The notes under the pieces are model-generated. The model was not told the origin of the DNA, did no database searches, and saw only the letters and a program-made list of their open reading frames with translations. Positions 1 to 5,210 of a stretch of DNA of 5,210 nucleotides are shown here, piece after piece; position 1 is the stretch's first letter; each line of letters begins with the position of its first letter. Origin of the DNA: Paracoccaceae bacterium (GTDB taxonomy: Bacteria > Pseudomonadota > Alphaproteobacteria > Rhodobacterales > Rhodobacteraceae); the NCBI GenBank assembly GCA_026982255.1, contig JALSHL010000312.1:1-5210 (forward strand). The letters run 5' to 3'. The translations under genes and the position numbers were made by a program.

Positions 1-944
1 TTCCGGCGCTGGACCTGAAATCCATCTACGAGGCGCCGCTGGCCTATCATCGCGAGGGCATGGACCGCGCGGTGCTGGAGGCCTTCGGCATCACGGACGC
101 GCCGGAGCCGGATATGACCAAGTGGACCGATGTGATGGACCGCATCGAACACCCCGAGGGCGAGGTGAAAATCGCCATTGTCGGCAAATATGTGCAACTG
201 GACGATGCCTATAAATCCATCGCCGAGGCCCTGACCCATGGCGGTATTGCCAACCGGGTGAAGGTAAGGGCCGAGTGGATCGATTCCGAGCGTTTCGAGA
301 ATGACGAGGATATCACGCCGCTGTTGCAAGGCTATAACGCCATTCTGGTGCCCGGAGGTTTTGGCGAGCGCGGCACCGAAGGGAAAATACGGGCGGCGAA
401 ATACGCGCGCGAACACGACATCCCCTATCTGGGCATCTGTCTGGGCATGCAGATGGCGGTGATCGAGGCGGCACGCGATCTGGCCGGCATTGCCGATGCG
501 GGCTCCGAGGAGTTCGACCACGAAGCCGGCGAGAAACGCTTCACGCCGATTGTCTATCACCTGAAGGAATGGGTCGAGGGCAACCGCACCATCCAGCGCG
601 AGGCCGGTGACGACAAGGGCGGGACCATGCGGCTCGGCGCCTATAACGCAACGCTGGCCGAAGGGTCGAAAGTGGCAGAGATTTACGGCGATACGCATAT
701 TTCCGAACGCCACCGCCACCGCTACGAGGTCGATATGAGCTATCGCGCGGCGCTGGAGGAAAAAGGGTTGAAATTCTCGGGCATTTCGCCGGATGGCAAG
801 CTGCCGGAGATCGTCGAATACCCCGACCACCCGTGGTTCATCGGCGTGCAGTTCCACCCCGAACTGAAATCCCGCCCCTTCGAGCCGCACCCGCTGTTTT
901 CAAGTTTTGTTGAAGCGGCGCTGAAACAGTCGAGGCTTGTGTAG
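1..944 (+). CDS. pyrG: CTP synthase (glutamine hydrolysing), C-terminal part; 5' end outside the window
   Basis: CTP synthase aminates UTP to CTP in the cytosol, using ATP and ammonia from glutamine; it is the last step of de novo pyrimidine nucleotide synthesis. The first complete codon is at position 3 and 313 codons are visible, so roughly 230 N-terminal residues (the synthetase domain) lie upstream, given a usual family length near 545. The opening residues PALDLKSIYEAPLAYHREG are the typical end of the synthetase domain. They are followed by the linker and VKIAIVGKYVQLDDAYKSI, the start of the class I glutamine amidotransferase domain. The oxyanion segment PGGFGERG, nucleophile Cys in GICLGMQ (codon 438-440), and catalytic His and Glu in FHPE (codons 855-857 and 861-863) are all present, so the glutaminase looks intact. 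The codon ATG at 60 is internal and not the start. The stop is TAG at 942-944. A terB-like gene begins 27 bases later on the same strand, suggesting cotranscription. Confidence 0.97.
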   Translation, partial: PALDLKSIYEAPLAYHREGMDRAVLEAFGITDAPEPDMTKWTDVMDRIEHPEGEVKIAIVGKYVQLDDAYKSIAEALTHGGIANRVKVRAEWIDSERFENDEDITPLLQGYNAILVPGGFGERGTEGKIRAAKYAREHDIPYLGICLGMQMAVIEAARDLAGIADAGSEEFDHEAGEKRFTPIVYHLKEWVEGNRTIQREAGDDKGGTMRLGAYNATLAEGSKVAEIYGDTHISERHRHRYEVDMSYRAALEEKGLKFSGISPDGKLPEIVEYPDHPWFIGVQFHPELKSRPFEPHPLFSSFVEAALKQSRLV

Positions 945-971
945 GGTGGCCCCTGCCCCTAGGTATGCAAT

Positions 972-1412
972 ATGTTTGATGCACTGTTGAAACGCCTGAC
1001 CGGCGCGCCCTCGACCGAACCGCTCGATGCTTCGGATTCCCGTCTGGCTCTGGCCACCCTGCTGGTGCGGGTGGCGCGGGCGGACCATGACTATGCCCCC
1101 GAAGAAGTGGCGGTGATCGATGCCGTTCTGGCCGGCCGCTACGGGCTGTCGGATGCCGAGGTTGCGGAACTGCGCGCCGAGGCCGAGGCGTTGGAGCAGA
1201 AGGCCCCCGATACGGTGCGTTTCACCCGCACGATCAAGGATGCGGTGCCTTACGAAGATCGCAATTCGGTGGTCGAAGCGCTCTGGCGGGTCGTGCTGGC
1301 GGACGGGCAGCGCGACGATGACGAGAACGGTTTTTTGCGGCTGGTGGCGAACCTGCTGGGCGTCAACGACCGCGACAGCGCCTTTGCACGGCAGAAAGTG
1401 CAGAAGGGCTAG
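972..1412 (+). CDS. TerB-like (COG4103-type) acidic helical protein
   Basis: The 146-residue product resembles the TerB / 'tellurite resistance protein B-like' family, all-helical proteins with conserved acidic clusters thought to bind metal; the cellular role of the short stand-alone members is not established, and the tellurite name is historical. Two similar acidic helical segments are visible: RVARADHDYAPEE (33-45) and RVVLADGQRDDDEN (106-119). Each has an Asp-rich turn followed by a helix ending in a Gly-Leu or Leu-Gly loop, which looks like the pseudo-twofold arrangement of this fold. A charged, probably coiled helix lies between them (about 61-78). There is no signal peptide or membrane segment, so it is probably cytosolic. 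The start at 972 has only a weak AGG (961-963) eight bases upstream; the ATG at 965 is in another frame. It follows pyrG by 27 bases, and its stop codon overlaps that of the convergent sulfotransferase gene. Family call is fairly sure; function is not. Confidence 0.85.
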   Translation: MFDALLKRLTGAPSTEPLDASDSRLALATLLVRVARADHDYAPEEVAVIDAVLAGRYGLSDAEVAELRAEAEALEQKAPDTVRFTRTIKDAVPYEDRNSVVEALWRVVLADGQRDDDENGFLRLVANLLGVNDRDSAFARQKVQKG

Positions 1413-2032
1413 AGATTCCGCAACTGGCGCCGGATGCGGCGCTCGTTCTCCGCAATGACCTCCGGATCGGGGGTTGCGCTGCCTTCCCTGTTGGCGTGCG
1501 GGAATTTTGTCCGGCGCAGGGGTTCCCCCAGAAAGGTGCAGAGTTCCGGCCAGCCGTCGCCGTTTTCCCAGCAGACATCCAAAAGCAGATGCGGGGCCTG
1601 TTCGGCGAAAAAGGCGCGGACTTCGGCGTTGTGTTTTTCGTAGAAGGCCATATGCGCGGCCTCGACCCCGTGCGGGTAGCGGTAGCCATAGATTTTCTTG
1701 CGGATGATACCGCCGGATTTGGTAACACGGGCATGTTTTTTCAGGCTTTCCACCCAGATTCCCGGGGATTTGCGCGTGGTCAGGACAAAACGGGCGGAGT
1801 CGCCGTAGCGGGCGAACAGCTCGCGATACATCAGCGGCCATGGCCAGTCCTCGAAGGACTCGAAGGCGTCTGTTGTTTCGAACAGGGTGGGCCAGTCGCC
1901 CTCGAAACAGGCATGTGCCAGACGGCCCTGCCGGCGGCAGTGGTTGAAACCGAGGCGGCGCAGCGCGACCTTGAGCGAGGAGGTGCCGGTTTTGTTCAGG
2001 CCGATGCCGAAAACTTTGAAGGGTTTTGCCAT
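1409..2032 (-). CDS. small sulfotransferase-family protein
   Basis: The 207-residue product belongs to the PAPS-dependent sulfotransferase superfamily (Sulfotransfer_4-like short bacterial members). Such enzymes move a sulfuryl group from PAPS to a hydroxyl or amino group; the acceptor cannot be told here. The N-terminal FGIGLNKTGTSSL (8-20) is the 5'-phosphosulfate-binding loop with Lys14. FVLTTRKSPGIWVESL (82-97) matches the 3'-phosphate-binding strand and helix, with Arg87 and Ser96 as likely ligands. W-PELCTFLGEPL (161-172) with a Lys/Pro-rich segment after it is the usual C-terminal part. No signal peptide is visible. I chose ATG at 2032-2030; a TTG at 2062 would add ten residues but has no ribosome site and places residues ahead of the usual family start. 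No good Shine-Dalgarno is visible for either. The gene runs against its neighbours, diverging from purL (119-bp gap) and overlapping the end of the terB-like gene by four bases. Confidence 0.85.
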   Translation of the reverse strand: MAKPFKVFGIGLNKTGTSSLKVALRRLGFNHCRRQGRLAHACFEGDWPTLFETTDAFESFEDWPWPLMYRELFARYGDSARFVLTTRKSPGIWVESLKKHARVTKSGGIIRKKIYGYRYPHGVEAAHMAFYEKHNAEVRAFFAEQAPHLLLDVCWENGDGWPELCTFLGEPLRRTKFPHANREGSATPDPEVIAENERRIRRQLRNL

Positions 2033-2065
2033 GTGACAGGGGTATCGGGGCTGCGGCTTCAAGGC

Positions 2066-2090
2066 AACGAAAAAACCGTGCGCACGGCTT
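2066..2090 (-). terminator. possible minus-strand terminator or attenuator between the sulfotransferase gene and purL
   Basis: The perfect 12-bp palindrome CCGTGCGCACGG (2076-2087) is followed, on the minus strand only, by six T residues. Read on that strand, the stem is AAGCCGT / ACGGTTT around a GCGC loop, with one G-U pair, and the T run continues out of it. This has the shape of an intrinsic terminator, but it stands upstream of the sulfotransferase start rather than behind a gene. It could stop antisense transcription leaving purL, or act as an attenuator in the sulfotransferase leader. The stem is short, so the call is tentative. Confidence 0.35.
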
Positions 2091-2139
2091 CCCTATTCGG
2101 GCGTTGCGCAGTAAAAGGCGGCAAAGCAGCCCTATCACG

Positions 2140-2144
2140 CGGAG
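2140..2144 (+). promoter_or_regulatory. ribosome binding site of purL
   Basis: CGGAG stands seven bases before ATG 2152. It decides the purL start: the reading frame is open back to 2026, but the extra residues do not resemble PurL and would run into the sulfotransferase gene. Confidence 0.8.
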
Positions 2145-2151
2145 CCTTCCC

Positions 2152-4320
2152 ATGACGCAAGAGCCAGCCATCACCGAAGATGTCATTGCCAGCCACGGGA
2201 TCAGCCCCGACGAATACCAGCGGATTCTGGACCTGATGGGACGCGAGCCGACATTTACCGAGCTGGGCGTGTTTTCGGCGATGTGGAACGAGCATTGTTC
2301 CTATAAATCCTCGAAAAAATGGCTGCGCACCCTGCCGACCGAGGGGCCGCAGGTGATTTGCGGACCCGGCGAGAATGCCGGCATCGTCGATATCGGCGAC
2401 GGGCAATGCGTGGTGTTCAAGATGGAAAGCCACAACCACCCGTCCTATATCGAACCCTATCAGGGCGCGGCGACCGGCATGGGCGGTATTCTGCGCGACG
2501 TGTTCACCATGGGCGCGCGACCGATGGCGGCGATGAACGCGCTGTCCTTCGGCGAGCCGGACCACCCGAAAACGCGGCAGTTGCTGAACGGTGTGGTCGA
2601 GGGGATCGGCGGCTATGGCAACTGTTTCGGCGTGCCGACCGTGGGCGGGGAGGTCCGGTTCCACAAGGCCTATAACGGCAATTGTCTGGTGAATGCCTTT
2701 GCTGCCGGTATCGCGAAAACCGACGAGATTTTCTATTCCGCCGCCTCGGGCGTCAATATGCCGGTGGTCTATCTGGGCGCCAAGACGGGGCGCGACGGGG
2801 TGGGCGGCGCGACCATGGCCAGCGCCGAGTTCGACGATACCATTGAGGAAAAGCGCCCCACGGTGCAAGTGGGCGACCCCTTCACCGAAAAGCGCCTGAT
2901 GGAGGCGACGCTGGAGCTGATGCAGACCGGTGCGGTGATTTCCATTCAGGATATGGGCGCGGCGGGGCTGACCTGCTCGGCGGTCGAGATGGGCGACAAG
3001 GGCGGGCTGGGCGTGGCGCTCGATCTGGAGAAAGTGCCGGTGCGCGAGGAGAATATGACGGCTTACGAGATGATGCTCTCGGAGTCACAGGAACGCATGT
3101 TGATGGTGCTGAACCCCGAGAAGGAGGAGGTCGCCAAGGCGGTGTTCGACAAGTGGGATCTGGATTTCGCCATCGTCGGGCACACGATTGCCGAGGACCG
3201 GTTTATTCTGCGTCTGAACGGCGAGGTGATGGGCGATCTGCCGCTTGCCGCCCTGTCCGGCGAGGCGCCGGAATACGACCGCCCGTGGGTGGAGACCCCT
3301 GCCCGTCCGGCGCTGGTCAATGTGCCGGAGGTCGATATGGCGGCGGCCTTGCTGACGATCATGGGCAGCGCCAATTATTCCTCGCGCGCGTGGGTCTGGC
3401 AGCAGTATGACCATATGGTCGGCGCCGATACGGTGGTGCGGCCCGGTTCGGATGCAGGCGTCGTGCGGGTGCATGGCACCGAAAAGGCGCTGGCGTTCAC
3501 CTCGGACGTGACGCCGCGCTATTGCTTTGCCAATCCGTTCGAGGGTGGCAAGCAGGCGGTGGCGGAGGCTTACCGGAACCTCTGTGCGACGGGGGCGAAA
3601 CCGCTGGCAACGACGGACAACCTGAATTTCGGCAACCCTGAAAAGCCCGAGATTATGGGGCAGTTTGTCGGCTGTATCAAAGGGATAGGCGAGGCGGTCG
3701 CGGCGCTGGATATGCCGATCGTATCCGGCAATGTCAGCCTGTATAACGAGACCGACGGCACCGGTATTCTGCCGACTCCGACGATTGGCGCGGTCGGGAT
3801 CATGGCAACGCTGGACGAGATGATCCGCATTGCGCCGGATGCGGGCGACGCACTGGTGCTGGTCGGGGAGACCCGCGGGCATCTGGGACAGTCCGCCCTG
3901 CTGGCCGAAGTGTTCGAACGCGAGGATGGCGATGCGCCGCATGTGGATCTGGCGGCCGAGCGGCGCCATGGCGAGGCGGTGCGGGCGGCCAAGGCGGCCG
4001 GTTTGATTACCGCCGCGCATGACCTTTCCGATGGCGGTCTGGCGGTGGCGGCGGCGGAAATGGCGCTGGCCTCGGATCAGGGGGTAACGCTTTCCGGTGA
4101 GGGTGCGGGCTGGTTTTACGGCGAGGATCAGGCGCGCTATCTGCTGGCTTGTGCGCCGGAAAATGTGGCGGCGCTGCTGGCGTTCATGGAAGACCGCGAT
4201 GTGCCGGCGGCGCAGGTCGGCAGCTTTGGCGGACCGGATGTGGTGCTGGGCGACAAGGCGGTGCCGCTGACCGATCTGCGCAAGGCGCATGAGTCCGGTC
4301 TGGTAAAGGTCGCCGTCTAA
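2152..4320 (+). CDS. purL: phosphoribosylformylglycinamidine synthase, PurL subunit (FGAM synthase II)
   Basis: PurL converts FGAR, ATP and ammonia to FGAM, the fourth step of de novo purine synthesis, in the cytosol. At 722 residues it is the small stand-alone form that works with separate PurS and PurQ (glutaminase); neither is in the window. The protein has the duplicated AIRS-like architecture. First half: WNEHCSYKSSK (45-55) with the active-site His48, ESHNHPS (92-98), GAATGMGGILRDV (105-117) for ATP/Mg binding, GGYGNCFGVPTVGGE (153-167), and DMGAAGLTCSAVEM (267-280). Second half: TDNLNFGNP (488-496), SGNVSLYNET (525-534), and AAHDLSDGGLAVAAAE (621-636). All expected motifs are present and there is no frameshift. 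The start at 2152 is supported by CGGAG at 2140-2144 and by the family N-terminus (short lead into SPDEYQRILDLMGREPT). The stop is TAA at 4318-4320. I see no convincing sigma-70 promoter or purine riboswitch upstream. Confidence 0.98.
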   Translation: MTQEPAITEDVIASHGISPDEYQRILDLMGREPTFTELGVFSAMWNEHCSYKSSKKWLRTLPTEGPQVICGPGENAGIVDIGDGQCVVFKMESHNHPSYIEPYQGAATGMGGILRDVFTMGARPMAAMNALSFGEPDHPKTRQLLNGVVEGIGGYGNCFGVPTVGGEVRFHKAYNGNCLVNAFAAGIAKTDEIFYSAASGVNMPVVYLGAKTGRDGVGGATMASAEFDDTIEEKRPTVQVGDPFTEKRLMEATLELMQTGAVISIQDMGAAGLTCSAVEMGDKGGLGVALDLEKVPVREENMTAYEMMLSESQERMLMVLNPEKEEVAKAVFDKWDLDFAIVGHTIAEDRFILRLNGEVMGDLPLAALSGEAPEYDRPWVETPARPALVNVPEVDMAAALLTIMGSANYSSRAWVWQQYDHMVGADTVVRPGSDAGVVRVHGTEKALAFTSDVTPRYCFANPFEGGKQAVAEAYRNLCATGAKPLATTDNLNFGNPEKPEIMGQFVGCIKGIGEAVAALDMPIVSGNVSLYNETDGTGILPTPTIGAVGIMATLDEMIRIAPDAGDALVLVGETRGHLGQSALLAEVFEREDGDAPHVDLAAERRHGEAVRAAKAAGLITAAHDLSDGGLAVAAAEMALASDQGVTLSGEGAGWFYGEDQARYLLACAPENVAALLAFMEDRDVPAAQVGSFGGPDVVLGDKAVPLTDLRKAHESGLVKVAV

Positions 4321-4326
4321 ATTTTT

Positions 4327-4340
4327 CCGAAAGGTTTCGG
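4327..4340 (+). repeat. small inverted repeat directly after purL
   Basis: CCGAAAGGTTTCGG is a perfect 14-bp palindrome starting six bases after the purL stop. As RNA it could fold as CCGAA / TTCGG around a four-base loop. A T run precedes it and none follows on the plus strand, so it is not a plus-strand terminator. On the minus strand it would be followed by an A/T run (GGAAAAAT), which also does not fit a terminator. It may add to 3'-end stability of the purL mRNA. Confidence 0.3.
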
Positions 4341-4357
4341 CAATAGTCCGTAAAGCC

Positions 4358-4385
4358 GAGGCCCGCAGTTGCAGCTGCGGGCCTC
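4358..4385 (+). terminator. strong hairpin downstream of purL, likely transcript end
   Basis: GAGGCCCGCAG (4358-4368) and CTGCGGGCCTC (4375-4385) form a perfect 11-bp GC-rich stem around the six-base loop TTGCAG. Its place 37 bases behind the purL stop suggests the 3' end of the purL mRNA. There is no U tract after it (the next bases are AATTCAGGAGG), so it is not a classical intrinsic terminator; it may be a processing end, a Rho-assisted stop or part of a leader structure for the micro-ORF that follows. Confidence 0.5.
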
Positions 4386-4390
4386 AATTC

Positions 4391-4397
4391 AGGAGGT
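4391..4397 (+). promoter_or_regulatory. full-consensus Shine-Dalgarno before a micro-ORF
   Basis: AGGAGGT is a complete match to the anti-Shine-Dalgarno of 16S rRNA and stands five bases before ATG 4403. It is stronger than the ribosome sites of purL, the BolA gene or grxD in this window. Two nearby sequences could hide it: CACCT at 4412-4416 pairs with AGGTG 4394-4398, and CCTC at 4382-4385 pairs with GAGG 4393-4396. Confidence 0.55.
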
Positions 4398-4402
4398 GTT
4401 CT

Positions 4403-4450
4403 ATGCGAAACCACCTACAGACTGCCTTTTATATACGTCCCCTTCCCTAA
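4403..4450 (+). CDS. possible 15-codon leader peptide upstream of the BolA gene
   Basis: ATG at 4403 opens a 15-residue frame, MRNHLQTAFYIRPLP, ending in TAA at 4448-4450, 80 bases ahead of the BolA start. Support comes from the full AGGAGGT site five bases upstream. I recognise no family, and the peptide has no run of one amino acid that would mark a classical attenuator. Its fourth and fifth codons contain CACCT, which can pair with the Shine-Dalgarno sequence, so ribosomes on this frame would open that pairing. It could be a leader peptide acting on the BolA-grxD unit, a real micro-protein, or a chance combination. Codons are less GC-ending than in neighbouring genes, so coding is unproven. 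Confidence 0.35.
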   Translation: MRNHLQTAFYIRPLP

Positions 4451-4461
4451 CAAATCAATAA

Positions 4462-4493
4462 TGTCGCGCCCCCTTGTGCCGGCCTTCGCGACA
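4462..4493 (+). promoter_or_regulatory. inverted repeat in the leader of the BolA gene
   Basis: TGTCGCG (4462-4468) and CGCGACA (4487-4493) are perfect 7-bp arms around 18 bases. The right arm is followed by a mildly T-rich stretch (GCTTAGTTT). It ends 26 bases before the BolA ribosome site. It could be an mRNA leader hairpin, a weak terminator or a protein-binding inverted repeat; the sequence does not decide between these. Confidence 0.3.
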
Positions 4494-4519
4494 GCTTAGT
4501 TTCCCGTTAACAATAAACT

Positions 4520-4523
4520 GGAG
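4520..4523 (+). promoter_or_regulatory. ribosome binding site of the BolA-family gene
   Basis: GGAG seven bases before ATG 4531. The frame is open further upstream, to an alternative ATG at 4474, but this site and the family N-terminus support 4531; an upstream start would add 19 residues not typical of the family. Confidence 0.75.
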
Positions 4524-4530
4524 AGTCCGG

Positions 4531-4773
4531 ATGGCCATAGAAGCACATACTATCGAAGCCCTCATTCGCGAGGCGTTTCCGACCGCACAGATCGAGATTC
4601 AGGATCTGGCCGGTGACGGAAAACACTATGCCGCCACGGTGGTGGCCGAGGAATTCAAAGGCCTGAACCGCGTCAAGCAGCACCAGATGGTTTATGCCGC
4701 GCTCAAGGAAAAAATGGCCGGATCGCATGGCGAGTTGCATGCGCTGGCCCTGACCACCAAGGCGCCGGCATAA
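4531..4773 (+). CDS. BolA/IbaG-family iron-sulfur metabolism protein
   Basis: The 80-residue product covers the whole BolA domain (alpha/beta class II KH-like fold). BolA proteins bind CGFS monothiol glutaredoxins and share a [2Fe-2S] cluster with them, acting in cluster delivery and iron sensing. Motifs: a short first helix (about 6-16), then GDGKHY (28-33) in the loop, FKGLNRVKQHQMVYAAL (42-58) for the KH-like helix-turn-helix, and ELHAL (68-72) with His70, the invariant cluster-ligand histidine. GDGxH and the short length point to the IbaG/YrbA branch more than to E. coli BolA proper, so I give no symbol. The stop TAA abuts the ATG of the next gene, and grxD, the expected partner, is 312 bases further on the same strand. 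This gene is probably the first of that operon, with its own promoter in the gap behind purL, though no clear promoter boxes are visible. Confidence 0.95.
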   Translation: MAIEAHTIEALIREAFPTAQIEIQDLAGDGKHYAATVVAEEFKGLNRVKQHQMVYAALKEKMAGSHGELHALALTTKAPA

Positions 4774-5034
4774 ATGGAAACCTGGAAGTACATCATCGGC
4801 GGCATTGTTGCCCTGATCACCATTGCCGCGGGAATCGAGGCGTGGTTCAAACGCGGAAAATCCGGCGGACCGCTGGCCGAGAGGATGGACTTCAAGGGAT
4901 TCGGAGAACCGCAGGAAACCGACAAGCCGCTGGGCATGGAGGCGACCGACACCCGCAGTGTCGAGGAATCCGAAAGGCTGAGCCGGATACTGGGGGGCAA
5001 CACAAGCATGATCGAGAGATGGCGCAAACGCTGA
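4774..5034 (+). CDS. small single-pass membrane protein of unknown function between BolA and grxD
   Basis: This 86-residue product is not one I recognise. Residues 5-25 (about WKYIIGGIVALITIAAGIEAW) form one hydrophobic segment with no cleavage site, followed by basic KRGK (26-29). By the positive-inside rule the soluble tail should face the cytoplasm. The tail is polar, holds PQETDKP (46-52), a charged helix-like stretch SVEESERLSRIL (62-73) and a very basic end ERWRKR (81-86). There are no cysteines and one His-free tail, so it is not an obvious metal or cluster binder itself. The ATG starts directly after the BolA stop (TAA ATG), with only AAGG (4759-4762) as a distant ribosome site, so translational coupling to BolA is likely. 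It uses more GGA, AGG, AGA and ATA codons than its neighbours. Its place between two partner genes suggests a membrane anchor or accessory for BolA-Grx; that is inference. Confidence 0.8.
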   Translation: METWKYIIGGIVALITIAAGIEAWFKRGKSGGPLAERMDFKGFGEPQETDKPLGMEATDTRSVEESERLSRILGGNTSMIERWRKR

Positions 5035-5073
5035 GCCGTTTGCCACGAAACAACAGCCGCAAGACGGCAAAAC

Positions 5074-5078
5074 AGGAG
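5074..5078 (+). promoter_or_regulatory. ribosome binding site of grxD
   Basis: AGGAG seven bases before ATG 5086, in the 51-base gap behind the membrane-protein gene; it fixes the grxD start. Confidence 0.8.
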
Positions 5079-5085
5079 ACACAAG

Positions 5086-5210
5086 ATGAGCAATCCCGCA
5101 GAAGACCGCATCAAGGCCGATATCACAGCCAATGACGTTGTGCTGTATATGAAGGGTAACAAGGACGCGCCGCAGTGCGGTTTTTCCAGCCGCGTGGCCG
5201 GTGTGCTGAA
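5086..5210 (+). CDS. grxD: monothiol glutaredoxin (Grx4/GrxD family), N-terminal part; 3' end outside the window
   Basis: Monothiol CGFS glutaredoxins carry a glutathione-ligated [2Fe-2S] cluster, passing it to target proteins and forming heterodimers with BolA proteins; they act in the cytosol. Forty-one complete codons are visible of a protein usually about 110-120 residues long. The opening helix (DRIKADITAND, 7-17) is followed by VVLYMKGNKDAPQCGFS (18-34), which holds the cis-side lysine typical of the family (Lys23 in MKG) and the active-site CGFS with Cys31 (codon 5176-5178). The start is fixed by AGGAG at 5074-5078. It is the third gene of the BolA unit and the functional partner of the first. 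Confidence 0.97.
   Translation, partial: MSNPAEDRIKADITANDVVLYMKGNKDAPQCGFSSRVAGVL

Noticed and set aside
2026..2151. N-terminal extension of purL to 2026
   Set aside because: The added residues are unlike any PurL N-terminus, would overlap the sulfotransferase start, and a good ribosome site precedes ATG 2152.
1496..2155. 219-codon open frame on the plus strand across the sulfotransferase gene
   Set aside because: It is the complement of the sulfotransferase coding strand; the sulfotransferase has clear cofactor-binding motifs, while this frame has no recognisable domain and no ribosome site.
900..2186. 428-codon open frame on the minus strand covering terB-like and sulfotransferase genes
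   Set aside because: Rich in Arg, Pro, His and Gln as expected of an out-of-frame reading of GC-rich coding DNA; no domain is visible and it overlaps three supported genes.
3085..4290. 401-codon open frame on the minus strand inside purL
   Set aside because: A shadow caused by high third-position GC in purL; composition is Arg/His/Gln-heavy and purL is intact.
4430..4435. TATATA as a -10 box for the BolA gene
   Set aside because: No acceptable -35 element stands 16-18 bases upstream, and it lies inside the possible micro-ORF.
5035..5071. Inverted repeat TTTGCC / GGCAAA in the gap before grxD
   Set aside because: Only six pairs around a 21-base loop and no T run; it may be chance or a minor mRNA structure.
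4842..5135. 97-codon open frame overlapping the membrane-protein gene and grxD
   Set aside because: Different frame from two better supported genes, lysine/arginine-heavy and without a ribosome site.

Overview
The window looks like chromosomal DNA of a GC-rich alphaproteobacterium, most likely Rhodobacterales (Roseobacter/Rhodobacter group). This rests on the protein sequences (a compact stand-alone PurL, a CGFS glutaredoxin next to a short BolA/IbaG protein), strong G/C preference at third codon positions, and the pyrG / purL / BolA / grxD neighbourhood. The genus is not determinable by eye.

Layout. Positions 1-944 (+) hold the C-terminal part of CTP synthase (pyrG), with the linker and the whole glutaminase domain. 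A TerB-like (COG4103-type) acidic helical protein follows at 972-1412 (+) and is probably cotranscribed. A small sulfotransferase-family gene lies on the opposite strand (2032-1409). It converges on the terB-like gene, and the two stop codons share the palindrome CTAG. The sulfotransferase diverges from purL (2152-4320, +), the 722-residue large subunit of the three-part FGAM synthase. A 210-bp gap with several inverted repeats and a 15-codon micro-ORF behind a perfect Shine-Dalgarno sequence separates purL from a second unit. That unit is a BolA/IbaG-family gene (4531-4773), an abutting gene for an 86-residue single-pass membrane protein (4774-5034), and the start of the monothiol glutaredoxin gene grxD (5086 onward, cut by the window edge).

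Function. pyrG and purL serve pyrimidine and purine nucleotide synthesis, and both use glutamine-derived ammonia (PurL through a separate PurQ, not in the window). BolA and CGFS glutaredoxins are known to form [2Fe-2S]-bridged heterocomplexes used in cluster trafficking and iron sensing, so the 3' unit is an iron-sulfur handling operon. The small membrane protein placed between the two partners is the main unexplained gene and could be a membrane-linked accessory of that pair. The sulfotransferase and TerB-like genes look like accessory genes between housekeeping genes. I see no IS element, CRISPR array, tRNA or rRNA. The most interesting non-coding stretch is 4321-4530.
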